DNA from: a virus
DNA: 64,000 nucleotides
Direction: 5' to 3' (one strand)
Virus record (IMG/VR): IMGVR_UViG_3300031884_000002
Span: 124,001 to 188,000 of that record
Both the position numbers and the translations under genes were made by a program. The notes under the pieces are model-generated. The model was not told the origin of the DNA. It was given only the letters and a program-made list of their open reading frames with translations, and ran no database searches. Position 1 is the stretch's first letter. Every line of letters begins with the position of its first letter. Below, in pieces: positions 49,020 through 58,310 of this stretch.

Positions 49020-49912
49020 ATAAATGCTTGATTATTACCTATGGATATTTTGGAGATATTTTTTTCCAAACTTCTATTGCTAAAAAATTGAAAGAAGAAC
49101 ATCGATTTGATAGAGTTGATTATCTAATAGGATTTCCACAAATATTACGATTGATTAAAAATAATCCATATATTGACAATGTATATTTAACAAATGACCC
49201 AACTCCATTTCCAAAAGCAGATGAATTACTGTTAGCACAATATGATACGATATTCCAAATGAAATCGTTCTCTTTTATTGAACCTCCTCCTATGGAATGT
49301 CAATCTTGGGTTGGTATAATAAACAAAAGTTCAGAGTTTCATATTTACACAAATCCAGAATACGATGAAATAGCCAAACAAAATATTTTAGAATTAAAAC
49401 AAACGAATAATAAACCGGTTGTTGCTATGCCAGTGGATTGGAAAGAAAGAACATTTCTATTCACGGAAGAAGAATATAAAATAGGAAAGAATCATTCTGA
49501 CCAAACTGGATATGGAGGAAAACGAAGAGATATAGAATATATAAAAGAAAAATTATCGGAACATTTAAACCTACTTATAGTGGGACTTCCTATTGATGTT
49601 AAACAGACGATGACTGTCAATGTTCCAGAAAACGATCAAACCTCAATATTATTTCAATGTTCTATTTTAAAAGCATGTGATTTATTCATCGGGTCGGAAA
49701 GTGGAATGTGTAATATGGCATCCGGAGTAGGAACAAAAACTATAATCACCGGAGATTTCGTTCATCAATTATACGGATGGAATGGAGCATTACGAAAAAT
49801 TAAAGAACCTAAACTTGGACCTATTCACTATTTCAAAGATAAAGGACATATAGAATTGAATCCATTTTTAACTGATAATGAAGTCGTAAAAGAAATATTA
49901 AAAAACATATGA
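49016..49912 (+). CDS. GT9-like (heptosyltransferase-type) glycosyltransferase
   Basis: The 298-residue protein starts CLIITYGYFGDIFFQTSIAK, matching the GD-x-(L/I) start of GT9 enzymes, and contains CDLFIGSESGMCNMASGVGT near residue 225, where family members have D-x-G-x-x-H-x-A-A. The histidine is replaced by M here, so activity or donor may differ. Coupled by four-base overlaps. Confidence 0.65.
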   Translation: MNKCLIITYGYFGDIFFQTSIAKKLKEEHRFDRVDYLIGFPQILRLIKNNPYIDNVYLTNDPTPFPKADELLLAQYDTIFQMKSFSFIEPPPMECQSWVGIINKSSEFHIYTNPEYDEIAKQNILELKQTNNKPVVAMPVDWKERTFLFTEEEYKIGKNHSDQTGYGGKRRDIEYIKEKLSEHLNLLIVGLPIDVKQTMTVNVPENDQTSILFQCSILKACDLFIGSESGMCNMASGVGTKTIITGDFVHQLYGWNGALRKIKEPKLGPIHYFKDKGHIELNPFLTDNEVVKEILKNI

Positions 49913-50607
49913 ATAACTTTTTTGTATTAGGATATAATGGATGTAATTATTTTGATAAATGGTATGATAGAGAACAATTTAAAAATACTAAATTATATTA
50001 TTTCGATAATAATAAACAACAATTATCGGATATATTGAAAAAAGATTTAGTTTATACCACTACAAAAAATATAGGATGTTCCGGAGGTTGGAACTTAATG
50101 TGTGATTATGCTTTTAAGACATTAAATTTGGATAGAATTATAATAGGACAAGAAGATGCTATGATTTCTGAAGAAATATTAGAAGCTTTATATGAAAAAT
50201 GTAATCCCAATACAATAGTTGGCACTTATGATAATAGTTTTGATTTTGCGGTGTTTTCTTTACATAAAAATACATTTCATTTGGTAGGAAGAGCCGACGA
50301 AAATTTATTATTTGCTGGATGTGAAGATGACGATTATAAATATAGATGTAAATTAAATAATATAAAAATTGAAAGTTTAGGAATTCCGCATTATTATAAT
50401 GTTAGTATTGCTAATAATGATAATTGTAAACCAAGGGAAACTTCAGTATATAATTGTGAATATGTAAAACGGAAATGGGGGAATTGCACATATAATATTC
50501 CTTTCAATGATATAAATTATAAACAAACTCCCACCGAAATGTTTATAAAATATTATGGGAACGTGCCGGAATATCCAAGTGAATCAGAATATAAAAATAT
50601 AAAATAA
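49909..50607 (+). CDS. GT-A (family 2-like) glycosyltransferase
   Basis: The 232-residue protein begins FFVLGYNGCNYFDKWYDR, has NIGCSGGWNLMCDYAF, GQEDAMISEEIL (acidic metal site) and LFAGCEDDDYKYRCKLNN with the ED motif expected in the acceptor region of GT2-like enzymes. Length is typical. Overlaps the upstream stop by four bases. Confidence 0.6.
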   Translation: MNNFFVLGYNGCNYFDKWYDREQFKNTKLYYFDNNKQQLSDILKKDLVYTTTKNIGCSGGWNLMCDYAFKTLNLDRIIIGQEDAMISEEILEALYEKCNPNTIVGTYDNSFDFAVFSLHKNTFHLVGRADENLLFAGCEDDDYKYRCKLNNIKIESLGIPHYYNVSIANNDNCKPRETSVYNCEYVKRKWGNCTYNIPFNDINYKQTPTEMFIKYYGNVPEYPSESEYKNIK

Positions 50608-50608
50608 T

Positions 50609-51229
50609 ATGGATATTTCAACCTTACAACAAATAAAAACTAAATATAATTTTAATCCATCTACTATGTTAGATATAGGTGCCAATAATGGATATTTTTC
50701 TAATTTATGTCTTCAAGTTTGGCCCAATATAGATATAACTATGATAGAGGCAAACTCTATACATGAACCGGCATTAAAACAATTAAACTTGGAATATAGT
50801 ATTTGTTTACTTGGAACCCAAGATTTACCAGAGGTTAATTTTTATAGAAGTAAAATGGAACAAGGTTCAACTGGATGTTCCATATATAAAGAAAAATCTA
50901 ATTTTTTTAGTGATGAAAACTTGGAAATTGTTAAACTTCCAATGTATAAACTTGATAATTTAACACCATATAGTTTTGATTTTATTAAAATGGATACCCA
51001 AGGCTCAGAACTTGATATAATAAAAGGAGGAATACAAACTATTAAAAGATGTAAATATCTTTTAATTGAAGTATCATTGAAAAAAACAAATGAAGGTGCT
51101 CCATTAAAATATGAAATTATTGAATACTTAAAATCCATAGAATTTAATGAAATTGATATTCTATATAATCATTACAATAATGGAGAATTATTACAACAAG
51201 ATATTCTATTCAGAAACAACAGTATATAA
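50609..51229 (+). CDS. second FkbM-family methyltransferase
   Basis: The 206-residue protein has TMLDIGANNGYFSNLCLQVW, ITMIEANS and FIKMDTQGSELDIIKGG, the FkbM core. It differs from the 48390-49019 protein throughout except in these motifs. One base separates it from the previous stop. Probably methylates a sugar hydroxyl in the same glycan. Confidence 0.8.
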   Translation: MDISTLQQIKTKYNFNPSTMLDIGANNGYFSNLCLQVWPNIDITMIEANSIHEPALKQLNLEYSICLLGTQDLPEVNFYRSKMEQGSTGCSIYKEKSNFFSDENLEIVKLPMYKLDNLTPYSFDFIKMDTQGSELDIIKGGIQTIKRCKYLLIEVSLKKTNEGAPLKYEIIEYLKSIEFNEIDILYNHYNNGELLQQDILFRNNSI

Positions 51230-51262
51230 AAACTTTACAATTAAACAAAAATATAATAAAAT

Positions 51263-52228
51263 ATGACTATGAATAACAAAAATATAAGAAACGGAGTTCC
51301 GGTAAAAATAGGAGATAAGTATTTCGAACTTACAGTTATTGAAATGGCGCAAAAAAATAAAAGAGGAGAACAATGTTGGAAATGTTTATGTGGATGTGGA
51401 AAAAATACAATCTTAGTAGGGAGTGCGATAGGAATAAATCGAACATGTGGATGTTCTCATTTCAGATTGGGAAATAAAAGCTGTCACTTTAAAGGATATG
51501 GAGAAATATATTCGTCTTTATGGACTTCTATTCAAATAGGCGCAAGGGAACGAAATTTAGAATTCAATATTACAATTGAAGATGCGTGGAATTTATTCAT
51601 AAAACAAAACAGAAAATGTGTATTATCTGGAGAAATTTTAACATTTAGATCAAAATCAGAAATTGCAGATGGAACCGCATCGTTAGATAGAATAGATTCC
51701 AGTAAGGGATATACTATTGATAATATACAATGGATACATAAAGATTTAAATTTTGCCAAACAAAAATTATCTCAACACGAATTTATAAATTTATGTAAAA
51801 AAGTAGCATATTTTAATAATAACGAATGTATCACTAAATTAGGACCATCTCATAAAGATGAACGTGGAAATATACAAATGATATTAGAAAAATGTGAATG
51901 TAAAAGTGTGTCTGTGATTACAAGCAAACCAAATACTACACGAGCAACTCATTGGCACAAATTGGATTTTCATTATTGTATAGTATCAAGAGGACAAATT
52001 TATTATTATGAAAGACCAGTTGGAAGTGTAGAAAAACCAACTTTAACCATAGTAAAAGAAGGAGAATTATTTTATACTCCTCCAAGAGCGGAACACGAAA
52101 TGTTTTTTCCTATAGATACTGAATTTTATTGTTTTAGCGGACTGGATAGAAAATCCGAACATTATGAATCGGATACAGTGAGATTACCAGAGAAATTAAG
52201 AAACATATATAATAATTGGAAGGATTAA
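51263..52228 (+). CDS. HNH endonuclease fused to a cupin sugar-epimerase-like domain
   Basis: Residues 1-190 are an HNH homing endonuclease: a cysteine-rich start (WKCLCGCGKNTIL; RTCGCSHF), GYGEIYSSLWTSIQIGAR, CVLSGEIL and TASLDRIDSSKGYTIDNIQW with the N-x-x-x-x-H-x-x-x-N type end. From about residue 192 (KLGPSHKDERGNIQMI) the chain becomes a cupin of the dTDP-sugar epimerase/isomerase group: ATHWHKLDFHYCIVSRGQIY and YTPPRAEHEMFFPIDTEF. No stop or good internal start separates them. A mobile gene has thus been captured at the start of an operon enzyme. Confidence 0.75.
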   Translation: MTMNNKNIRNGVPVKIGDKYFELTVIEMAQKNKRGEQCWKCLCGCGKNTILVGSAIGINRTCGCSHFRLGNKSCHFKGYGEIYSSLWTSIQIGARERNLEFNITIEDAWNLFIKQNRKCVLSGEILTFRSKSEIADGTASLDRIDSSKGYTIDNIQWIHKDLNFAKQKLSQHEFINLCKKVAYFNNNECITKLGPSHKDERGNIQMILEKCECKSVSVITSKPNTTRATHWHKLDFHYCIVSRGQIYYYERPVGSVEKPTLTIVKEGELFYTPPRAEHEMFFPIDTEFYCFSGLDRKSEHYESDTVRLPEKLRNIYNNWKD

Positions 52229-52229
52229 A

Positions 52230-53438
52230 ATGACTAATACTGTTACCTCTTGTCGGTTATGTGGATGTTCTGATATACCTATAATATGGGATTTCGGAAA
52301 ATCTCCATTAGCAAATGCATTTAAAACAAAAGAAGAATTAAACAATTCTGAATTGGAGTTTCCACTTAGATATTTTAAGTGTAATAATTGTCACTCGGTT
52401 CAATTAAAAGATGAAGTTAGTTCAGATATTTTATTTAAAGAATATTTATATGAAAGTCCCCCTAATTTAATTCCTCATTTCAATGAAATGGCAAAAACTA
52501 CATCCGAATATTTAGAACTTTCTAAGAATGATTGGGTATTTGATATAGGTTCTAATAATGGAATATTATTATCAGAATATAGAAAATTAGGATATAATAT
52601 AATGGGAATTGAACCGGCTGCTAATATAGCAGAAAAAGCTAGAAAAAATAATATCCCAACTATGACTGCATTTTTCACTCCTCAGACGGCAGAAGAGATA
52701 AATCTAATGTCACAGTCTCCTAAATTAGTAACGTGTTGTAATTGTTTCGCTCATATATCAGATTTAAATGAAATTGTAGTGTCATTAAAAACGATAATGC
52801 CTAAACAATCTTATTTTGTATTTGAAAATGCATATTTATTAAATACTATAGAAAATCTAGATTTTGGACAATGTTATTTCGAACATTTTTATTTACATTC
52901 AGTTGCTCCTCTATTAACATTATTCGAAAAACATGGACTTGAATTATTTAAAGTAGAATATAATAACGTTCAAATGGGGTCTATTCGAGGATATGTTAGA
53001 TGGAAAGAAAATACTAAACTCCCATTGGATTCAAGTGTTGCTAATGCAATTGACAATGAATGTCAATTTGGATTGCTTGATATGGATACATATTTAGATT
53101 TTAAAATAGATATTGATATTATAAAATCATCGGTTAGAGATACACTCGAAATATTTAAAGAAAACGGAAGTTCAATAGCGGTCTATGCTTGGCCAGCTAA
53201 AATGACATTATTAAATAAATATTTTGAAATAGAAAAATATTTAGATTATGTAGTAGAAGAATCATCTCTAAAAATAGGAAAATATGCCCCCGGAACACGC
53301 TTGGAAATTAAAAATATAGATTATTTCAAGGAAAATGACCCAGATTACTGTGTATTAGGAGCATATAACTTTGAGAAAGATATAAAAGCAAAACACAATT
53401 GGTATAAAGGACTATGGGTTAATCCATTAAAATTATGA
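52230..53438 (+). CDS. sugar C-methyltransferase (NovU/TylC3-type)
   Basis: The 402-residue protein has the N-terminal zinc-site domain (CRLCGCSDIPIIWDFGKSPL; KCNNCHSVQ), a SAM domain (WVFDIGSNNGILLSEYRKLG), GIEPAANIAEKA, and a C-terminal domain with IAVYAWPAKMTLLNKYF. This order defines the C-3/C-5 methyltransferases acting on dTDP-4-keto-6-deoxy sugars. It starts 1 base after the cupin, which may catalyse an epimerisation of the same sugar. Confidence 0.85.
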   Translation: MTNTVTSCRLCGCSDIPIIWDFGKSPLANAFKTKEELNNSELEFPLRYFKCNNCHSVQLKDEVSSDILFKEYLYESPPNLIPHFNEMAKTTSEYLELSKNDWVFDIGSNNGILLSEYRKLGYNIMGIEPAANIAEKARKNNIPTMTAFFTPQTAEEINLMSQSPKLVTCCNCFAHISDLNEIVVSLKTIMPKQSYFVFENAYLLNTIENLDFGQCYFEHFYLHSVAPLLTLFEKHGLELFKVEYNNVQMGSIRGYVRWKENTKLPLDSSVANAIDNECQFGLLDMDTYLDFKIDIDIIKSSVRDTLEIFKENGSSIAVYAWPAKMTLLNKYFEIEKYLDYVVEESSLKIGKYAPGTRLEIKNIDYFKENDPDYCVLGAYNFEKDIKAKHNWYKGLWVNPLKL

Positions 53439-54352
53439 TAAAACAAAAACTCTTAATAACCGGTGTATTGGGATATATTGCTCGTGGATTTTGTGAGTTA
53501 TATAAAAATGATTACGATATAATTGGAATTGATAATAATTTCATTCCCGATAAAGTAAAATGGCTTACTGAAAATGGAATTAAGTTTTACCATCGTGATT
53601 TATTCAACATTAAAGAGTTGTTATCCACTGCTGATATTGTATTACATACCGCAGGAATAACAGCAGTTCCAACCGTTAAAAGTCAAAGCAATCCTACAAT
53701 CGATGCCGAAATATATAAAGTAGGAGTAGAAGGAACCCGACAAATAATAGAACATACATCTAAAGAATGTCAGATAATGTTTTTATCAACTCATGTTGTA
53801 TTTGAATCATTGTCAGATTCGATTTCTGATATAACAGAAGTATATCCACCATGTCCCGAACTTGCATATGCCAAATCAAAATATCAATCAGAAAAAGATT
53901 TATTATACTCCAACAAAAAGTTTATAACATTGAGATTAGCAAGTGTGTATGGATATAATGACTGTATTAGATGGAAAATATTACCAAACTTATTTTCAAA
54001 AATGGCATCGGTTGACAATAAACTAAAAGTATTTGGAAATGGAAATAATATTAAACCGTTAGTTGGAATTGAGGATGTATGTGGAGCCATTAGATGGTTA
54101 CAATTCAGCAGCCGAACCCATGACCACAATGGACAAATATATAATATAGTAAATGACCATAAAACAGTAAAAGAATTGGCAGAAATATGCAAAACATATA
54201 ATCCCCAATTAAATATTGAGTTTACTAATGATGAAATACCAAATCTAGGATATTCATTATCAAATAAAAAAATAAAAGACACTGGATTTATATTTCATCA
54301 AACCGTGGAAGAGAATATAGGAGAGATGATGTCATTTTGGAAAAATAAATGA
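53435..54352 (+). CDS. NAD-dependent sugar epimerase/dehydratase (SDR)
   Basis: The 305-residue protein begins LLITGVLGYIARGFCELY (GxxGxxA NAD loop), has an IVLHTAGITAVPTV segment and catalytic Y-x-x-x-K in AYAKSKYQSEK near residue 148, preceded by FLSTHVVFE (S/T of the triad). An extended SDR acting on a nucleotide sugar, coupled by overlap to the C-methyltransferase. Confidence 0.8.
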   Translation: MIKQKLLITGVLGYIARGFCELYKNDYDIIGIDNNFIPDKVKWLTENGIKFYHRDLFNIKELLSTADIVLHTAGITAVPTVKSQSNPTIDAEIYKVGVEGTRQIIEHTSKECQIMFLSTHVVFESLSDSISDITEVYPPCPELAYAKSKYQSEKDLLYSNKKFITLRLASVYGYNDCIRWKILPNLFSKMASVDNKLKVFGNGNNIKPLVGIEDVCGAIRWLQFSSRTHDHNGQIYNIVNDHKTVKELAEICKTYNPQLNIEFTNDEIPNLGYSLSNKKIKDTGFIFHQTVEENIGEMMSFWKNK

Positions 54353-55299
54353 AAATATTATACATTTCTAAGTTTCATATTAGTGATTTCATGGCAGATG
54401 TAGTGTTTCATGGATTGAAATCGCTATATGGTAATGATGTTATAGATTATCATCCTCAATGGTACATGTACGATAATATTGATAAAAAATCATTATTAAC
54501 AACATTTCACGGAAGAGGATTTACATTATGTGGAAATCTTCCATTTTCAGATAAAATAGATAGGTCTGATATAGAAAATAAAATTAAAAATAAATACTTC
54601 GATTTAATAGTATATGGTGCAATATATAGAAATCTAGATTTGTTGGAATTAGTATTGGGTAATTACGAAAAAAATAAAATTATTTTTATAGATGGGCATG
54701 AAATATTAACAATATATGATGATTTGATTAAAACTGGACTGTATTTCAAAATGACAATGGAAACCGATATTAAAAATGTGTTTCCTATTTGGCTGGCTAT
54801 GCCAAAAGAAAAAATATGCAAAATAGACGTAGTTAAAGACAAACTAATAGCAACTAACGTCCCAGGAGCACATCAAACATTGATATTCAATACTGAAATA
54901 GAATACTACAAAGATTATCAACAATCTATGTTTGGATATACTTGGAAAAAGGCATGTTGGGAGTCTTTAAGACATTGTGAAATAATAATGAACAAGTGTA
55001 TTCCATTGTTTATAGATATAAAACATTGCCCAATTCAAAGTCTCCAAAAACTACCAAAAGATATTTTATTAGACGTATTCGATATTTTTAAAAATATCGA
55101 TAAATCGTTTTTAGATAAACAATTTATATATAACCAACATTTGTTAATAACAAATTTTGATTTTAATATATTTAATGAATTAGAAATAGATTTCGATAAA
55201 TACGCAGAAATCAATTCCAAATTATATAATTATTTATGTAACAATTTAACCACCGAACACGTCGCAAAATATATAATAGATACAAGTAAATCATGTTAA
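54349..55299 (+). CDS. glycosyltransferase-like protein, 316 aa
   Basis: Contains ILYISKFHISDFMADVVFHG at the start, NKIIFIDGHEI, and FGYTWKKACWESLRHCEIIM near residue 205 followed by NKCIPLFIDI. The KKxxWESLRHxEI...CIPLF pattern marks the donor-site part of a GT-B-like group in phage and bacterial glycan loci. Family not numbered. Four-base overlap with the preceding gene. Confidence 0.5.
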   Translation: MKILYISKFHISDFMADVVFHGLKSLYGNDVIDYHPQWYMYDNIDKKSLLTTFHGRGFTLCGNLPFSDKIDRSDIENKIKNKYFDLIVYGAIYRNLDLLELVLGNYEKNKIIFIDGHEILTIYDDLIKTGLYFKMTMETDIKNVFPIWLAMPKEKICKIDVVKDKLIATNVPGAHQTLIFNTEIEYYKDYQQSMFGYTWKKACWESLRHCEIIMNKCIPLFIDIKHCPIQSLQKLPKDILLDVFDIFKNIDKSFLDKQFIYNQHLLITNFDFNIFNELEIDFDKYAEINSKLYNYLCNNLTTEHVAKYIIDTSKSC

Positions 55300-55988
55300 C
55301 GATATTTTACAGAATAAGCAACAATTCATATAAAAAAAATAGGTTGACACATGCTACCAAGGAACATTGTCTTAATAATTTTTTATCTATATTTGGAAAA
55401 TATAATATAAATTTAATTGCGGATAATGTAACGGAACCATCGTTATTAGAGTTTATAAAATCGAAAGAATCTACCAATTTTAAAATAGAATATACGAATC
55501 TAAATAACGCTCATGCATTTAGACATTCCATGCGTAGAGCATGTAAAGAATTAAAAGATAATGATTTAATTTATTTGGTAGAAGATGATTATTTACACTT
55601 GCCTAATTCGGATACAATTTTATTAGAAGGATTGCAAATTGCAAATTATTGTACGCTTTATTGCCATCCAGATAAATATATAAATGCAAATTGTGGAGGA
55701 AATCCACAAGTTGAAGGTGGAGGAGAAATTACCAGAGTTGTTTTAACTAACTCATCATATTGGAAACTTACTAATAGCACAACGATGACATTTGCTACTA
55801 ATATAAAAACATTAAAAGAAGATGTAGATATATGGGAAGAAGCAACAATCGAATCATATCCACGAGATTACTGGGCGTTTTGTAAATTGATAGATAAGGG
55901 GAGAAGTCTAATATCTTCTATTCCGGCAAAATCTACACATACAGAAATACCGTGGTTATCTCCGTTGATTGATTGGACTAAAGTTTAA
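55293..55988 (+). CDS. GT-A-type glycosyltransferase
   Basis: The 231-residue protein has AHAFRHSMRRACKELKDN followed by DLIYLVEDDYLHLPNSD near residue 97, where EDD serves as the metal and nucleotide-sugar site, and a C-terminal IPAKSTHTEIPWLSPL. This layout occurs in phage glycosyltransferases of the GT2-like type. Last enzyme of the coupled operon before a promoter. Confidence 0.65.
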   Translation: MLTIFYRISNNSYKKNRLTHATKEHCLNNFLSIFGKYNINLIADNVTEPSLLEFIKSKESTNFKIEYTNLNNAHAFRHSMRRACKELKDNDLIYLVEDDYLHLPNSDTILLEGLQIANYCTLYCHPDKYINANCGGNPQVEGGGEITRVVLTNSSYWKLTNSTTMTFATNIKTLKEDVDIWEEATIESYPRDYWAFCKLIDKGRSLISSIPAKSTHTEIPWLSPLIDWTKV

Positions 55989-55990
55989 TA

Positions 55991-56019
55991 TTGACAATTT
56001 TTAAAAACTCTGTTATATT
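55991..56019 (+). promoter_or_regulatory. TTGACA-N17-TATATT promoter
   Basis: TTGACA (55991-55996) and TATATT (56014-56019), 17 apart; the box also contains ATATTTATA (56015-56023). The ATG is at 56028, so the secreted-protein gene has its own expression. Confidence 0.7.
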
Positions 56020-56027
56020 TATACTCT

Positions 56028-56654
56028 ATGAAAAATAAAATTATTACAACATTGTCAATTCTTATATTGACGGTATTAAATTCAATTGCAACTCCCACTG
56101 TTACATTGTATCAAAACTCATATTCATATGGTTCAGGTGGTCAATTTACTGCGGTAACTAGTGGTAATGGAACATTTCAAACATTTTGCATAGATACATC
56201 CCATGAGTTTACGCCCGGAACGTCGTATAACTATTCAATTGGAAACTATACGTATGTAGGGTCAGGCAATCAATTAACTATCGGAGTTGCTTATTTATAT
56301 AATTCATTCTTAGAAGGTAATTTAAACGGATACCAATATGGAGATGCTAATTCTGCTGGTTCATTACAAAATGTAATATGGTCTCTTCAAAACGAGTCAT
56401 ATGGAAACTCCGAAGCGTCATTTGTATCTGGAAACCCATTTTATAATGATTTAATTACTCAATTTTTAACTATAAACAATGCAGAATTATCATCCAATGG
56501 GGCATATGGAATAGAGGTAATGAATCTATATGATTGTAATAATAATCAAATTCAAAGTCAATTAGTATCGGTCCAAGAACATGGAACGTTATTAGTAAGT
56601 TCGTTTTTATTACTGGGATTAATTCCACTTAGAAAATATTCATATTGTAAATGA
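56028..56654 (+). CDS. secreted protein with PEP-CTERM-like sorting tail
   Basis: The 208-residue protein has a signal peptide (IITTLSILILTVLNSIAT), a cysteine-poor repeat-like ectodomain (FQTFCIDTSHEFTPG, IGVAYLYNSFLEGNL, SAGSLQNVIWSLQNES), and a C-terminal VQEHGTLLVSSFLLLGLIPL followed by RKYS. That is the PEP-CTERM layout: a short motif, a hydrophobic helix and basic residues; PEP is replaced by QEH. The ectodomain is like that of bacterial PEP-CTERM proteins exported and anchored via the exosortase system. In a phage this may mimic a host surface protein. Own promoter; the gene overlaps the next by four bases. Confidence 0.7.
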   Translation: MKNKIITTLSILILTVLNSIATPTVTLYQNSYSYGSGGQFTAVTSGNGTFQTFCIDTSHEFTPGTSYNYSIGNYTYVGSGNQLTIGVAYLYNSFLEGNLNGYQYGDANSAGSLQNVIWSLQNESYGNSEASFVSGNPFYNDLITQFLTINNAELSSNGAYGIEVMNLYDCNNNQIQSQLVSVQEHGTLLVSSFLLLGLIPLRKYSYCK

Positions 56655-57421
56655 TAAGTATAATTATTCCAACATTTAAAGAACCAAAATATTTGGATTC
56701 ATGTATAGAGTCTGCCATAATGGGGCAGACTTTTTTAACTAATCAAATTGTAGTAGTAGTCGATGGAACATATGAAGAAAATAAAGAAGTATTAGAAAAA
56801 TGGAAAAATAAAATAACTCCTATTGTATTTGAAACTACGATGGGACAAAATGCAGCAACGAACCACGGAGTTTATAATTCTGCTAATGACTATATTCTTA
56901 TAGTAAACGATGATAATGTGTTTCCCATTGGATGGGATAAAATATTAATTGATAATTATCAATCTAGAACAGTAGTAACCCCAAATCAAATAGAGCCACG
57001 CTATAGCATATTTAAATCATTTATAATTCATGATTTCGGGCAGACTATCGAAACATTTAATTTAAAAAACTTTCAAGAAAAAGAACCATCTTTTAGAAAT
57101 AAGTTATTCGCACAATCAGATGGAAACACACTTCCTATATTTATGAAACGTAAAGATTATGTTTCTATAGGAGGATGGGATGAAGGATTTCCAAGTGGGC
57201 ATGTAACTGATTTAGATTTCTTTTATAAATGTAATATAAATAATATTAAATCAGTTAGAAACATGGCATTAAACTTCTACCATTTTTCTGGCGTGGCAAC
57301 ACGCAGTCCAGAAAAAATAAAAGAAACTCAAACAAAGGAAAAATCTGGGTTTGACTATTTCTTTTATAAATGGAAATCATATCCTAAATATGATAGGGAT
57401 GTTAATTTTAGATTTGATTAA
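56651..57421 (+). CDS. family 2 glycosyltransferase
   Basis: The 256-residue protein has the GT2 start (ISIIIPTFKEPKYLDSCIES), VVVVDGTYEENKEV, DYILIVNDDNVFPIGWD (DD metal site near residue 88) and GWDEGFPSGHVTDLDFFYK (near residue 180, the DLDF acceptor region). Coupled to the PEP-CTERM-like gene by overlap. Whether it glycosylates that protein is not shown. Confidence 0.8.
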   Translation: MISIIIPTFKEPKYLDSCIESAIMGQTFLTNQIVVVVDGTYEENKEVLEKWKNKITPIVFETTMGQNAATNHGVYNSANDYILIVNDDNVFPIGWDKILIDNYQSRTVVTPNQIEPRYSIFKSFIIHDFGQTIETFNLKNFQEKEPSFRNKLFAQSDGNTLPIFMKRKDYVSIGGWDEGFPSGHVTDLDFFYKCNINNIKSVRNMALNFYHFSGVATRSPEKIKETQTKEKSGFDYFFYKWKSYPKYDRDVNFRFD

Positions 57422-58227
57422 ACAGTATGAATTAACTGTTTAATTCCATCATATATATTCACTTCTTGATAAAATCCCAATTCTTTGAGTTTAGTAATAT
57501 CTAACCACATATTCTTTACTTGTACTATTTTATGAAACTCCGTTGCATCAATAGAATGTATTTTACTCGTTGATTGTGCTTCTGATATAGAAAAGCGTAT
57601 AGCATCTCCGAATATTTGAGGTATTCCACTTCCAATATTTATAATTTGGTTAGTATCAGATTTATGTATACATAAATGTATAGCTTTACATACATCAGTA
57701 ACATACATATAATCCCTAGTAAAGTGTCCGTCATAATAAAGGTTTATATCTTTATTATTTTTAATTTCGTCTATAAGATACTGTAAAGCATTCTTTTGCT
57801 TAGATACTCGGTTATCGTCTGGTCCATACACATTACATAATCTTAGTATTCTATACTTTATATTATTAACTTTACAATATGTTTCTACCAAACGTTCTGC
57901 TGCTTGTTTGGTTATTGAATAATAACCTTTAGGATTTCCAATATATTCTTCTTTTGCCGGTAATGGAACATCTCCATATACAAACCAACTACTTATAAAG
58001 TTAAAAACAGTATGGGAATGACAATTTTCTAATACTTTGATAAGTTTAGTTAAATTAGTATCGACATCTATTTGTGGACGATTATAATTATGAGTAGTGC
58101 TTATCATATATAATACATTGTTATACGTTGGAAAATTATCTTCCCTATTATGTATGTGAGTATCAGGATATAATTTTTTATAATTACTTCCAATAAAACC
58201 CGTACCACCAAATAAATCGACTGTCAT
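57418..58227 (-). CDS. NAD-dependent epimerase/dehydratase (SDR)
   Basis: Start set at ATG 58227 (MTVDLFGGTGFIGSN), not the earlier in-frame codon at 58263, which lies in the promoter. The 269-residue protein has the GGTGFIG NAD loop, NFISSWFVYGD and YYSITKQAAERLV (Y-x-x-x-K near residue 133), and RDYMYVTDVCKAI. An extended SDR acting on a sugar nucleotide, probably for the aminotransferase pathway next to it. The gene converges with the 56651-57421 gene. Confidence 0.8.
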   Translation of the reverse strand: MTVDLFGGTGFIGSNYKKLYPDTHIHNREDNFPTYNNVLYMISTTHNYNRPQIDVDTNLTKLIKVLENCHSHTVFNFISSWFVYGDVPLPAKEEYIGNPKGYYSITKQAAERLVETYCKVNNIKYRILRLCNVYGPDDNRVSKQKNALQYLIDEIKNNKDINLYYDGHFTRDYMYVTDVCKAIHLCIHKSDTNQIINIGSGIPQIFGDAIRFSISEAQSTSKIHSIDATEFHKIVQVKNMWLDITKLKELGFYQEVNIYDGIKQLIHTV

Positions 58228-58234
58228 ATAGAAT

Positions 58235-58263
58235 ATATTACAACTTTTATTAAATATTGTCAA
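58235..58263 (-). promoter_or_regulatory. TTGACA-N17-TAATAT promoter
   Basis: Minus-sense TTGACA (58263-58258) and TAATAT (58240-58235), 17 apart, ending 8 bases before ATG 58227. Confidence 0.6.
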
Positions 58264-58310
58264 TTAAAAATATTTGATTGTGTTTCGTTTATCGTATATA
58301 CTTATAATAT

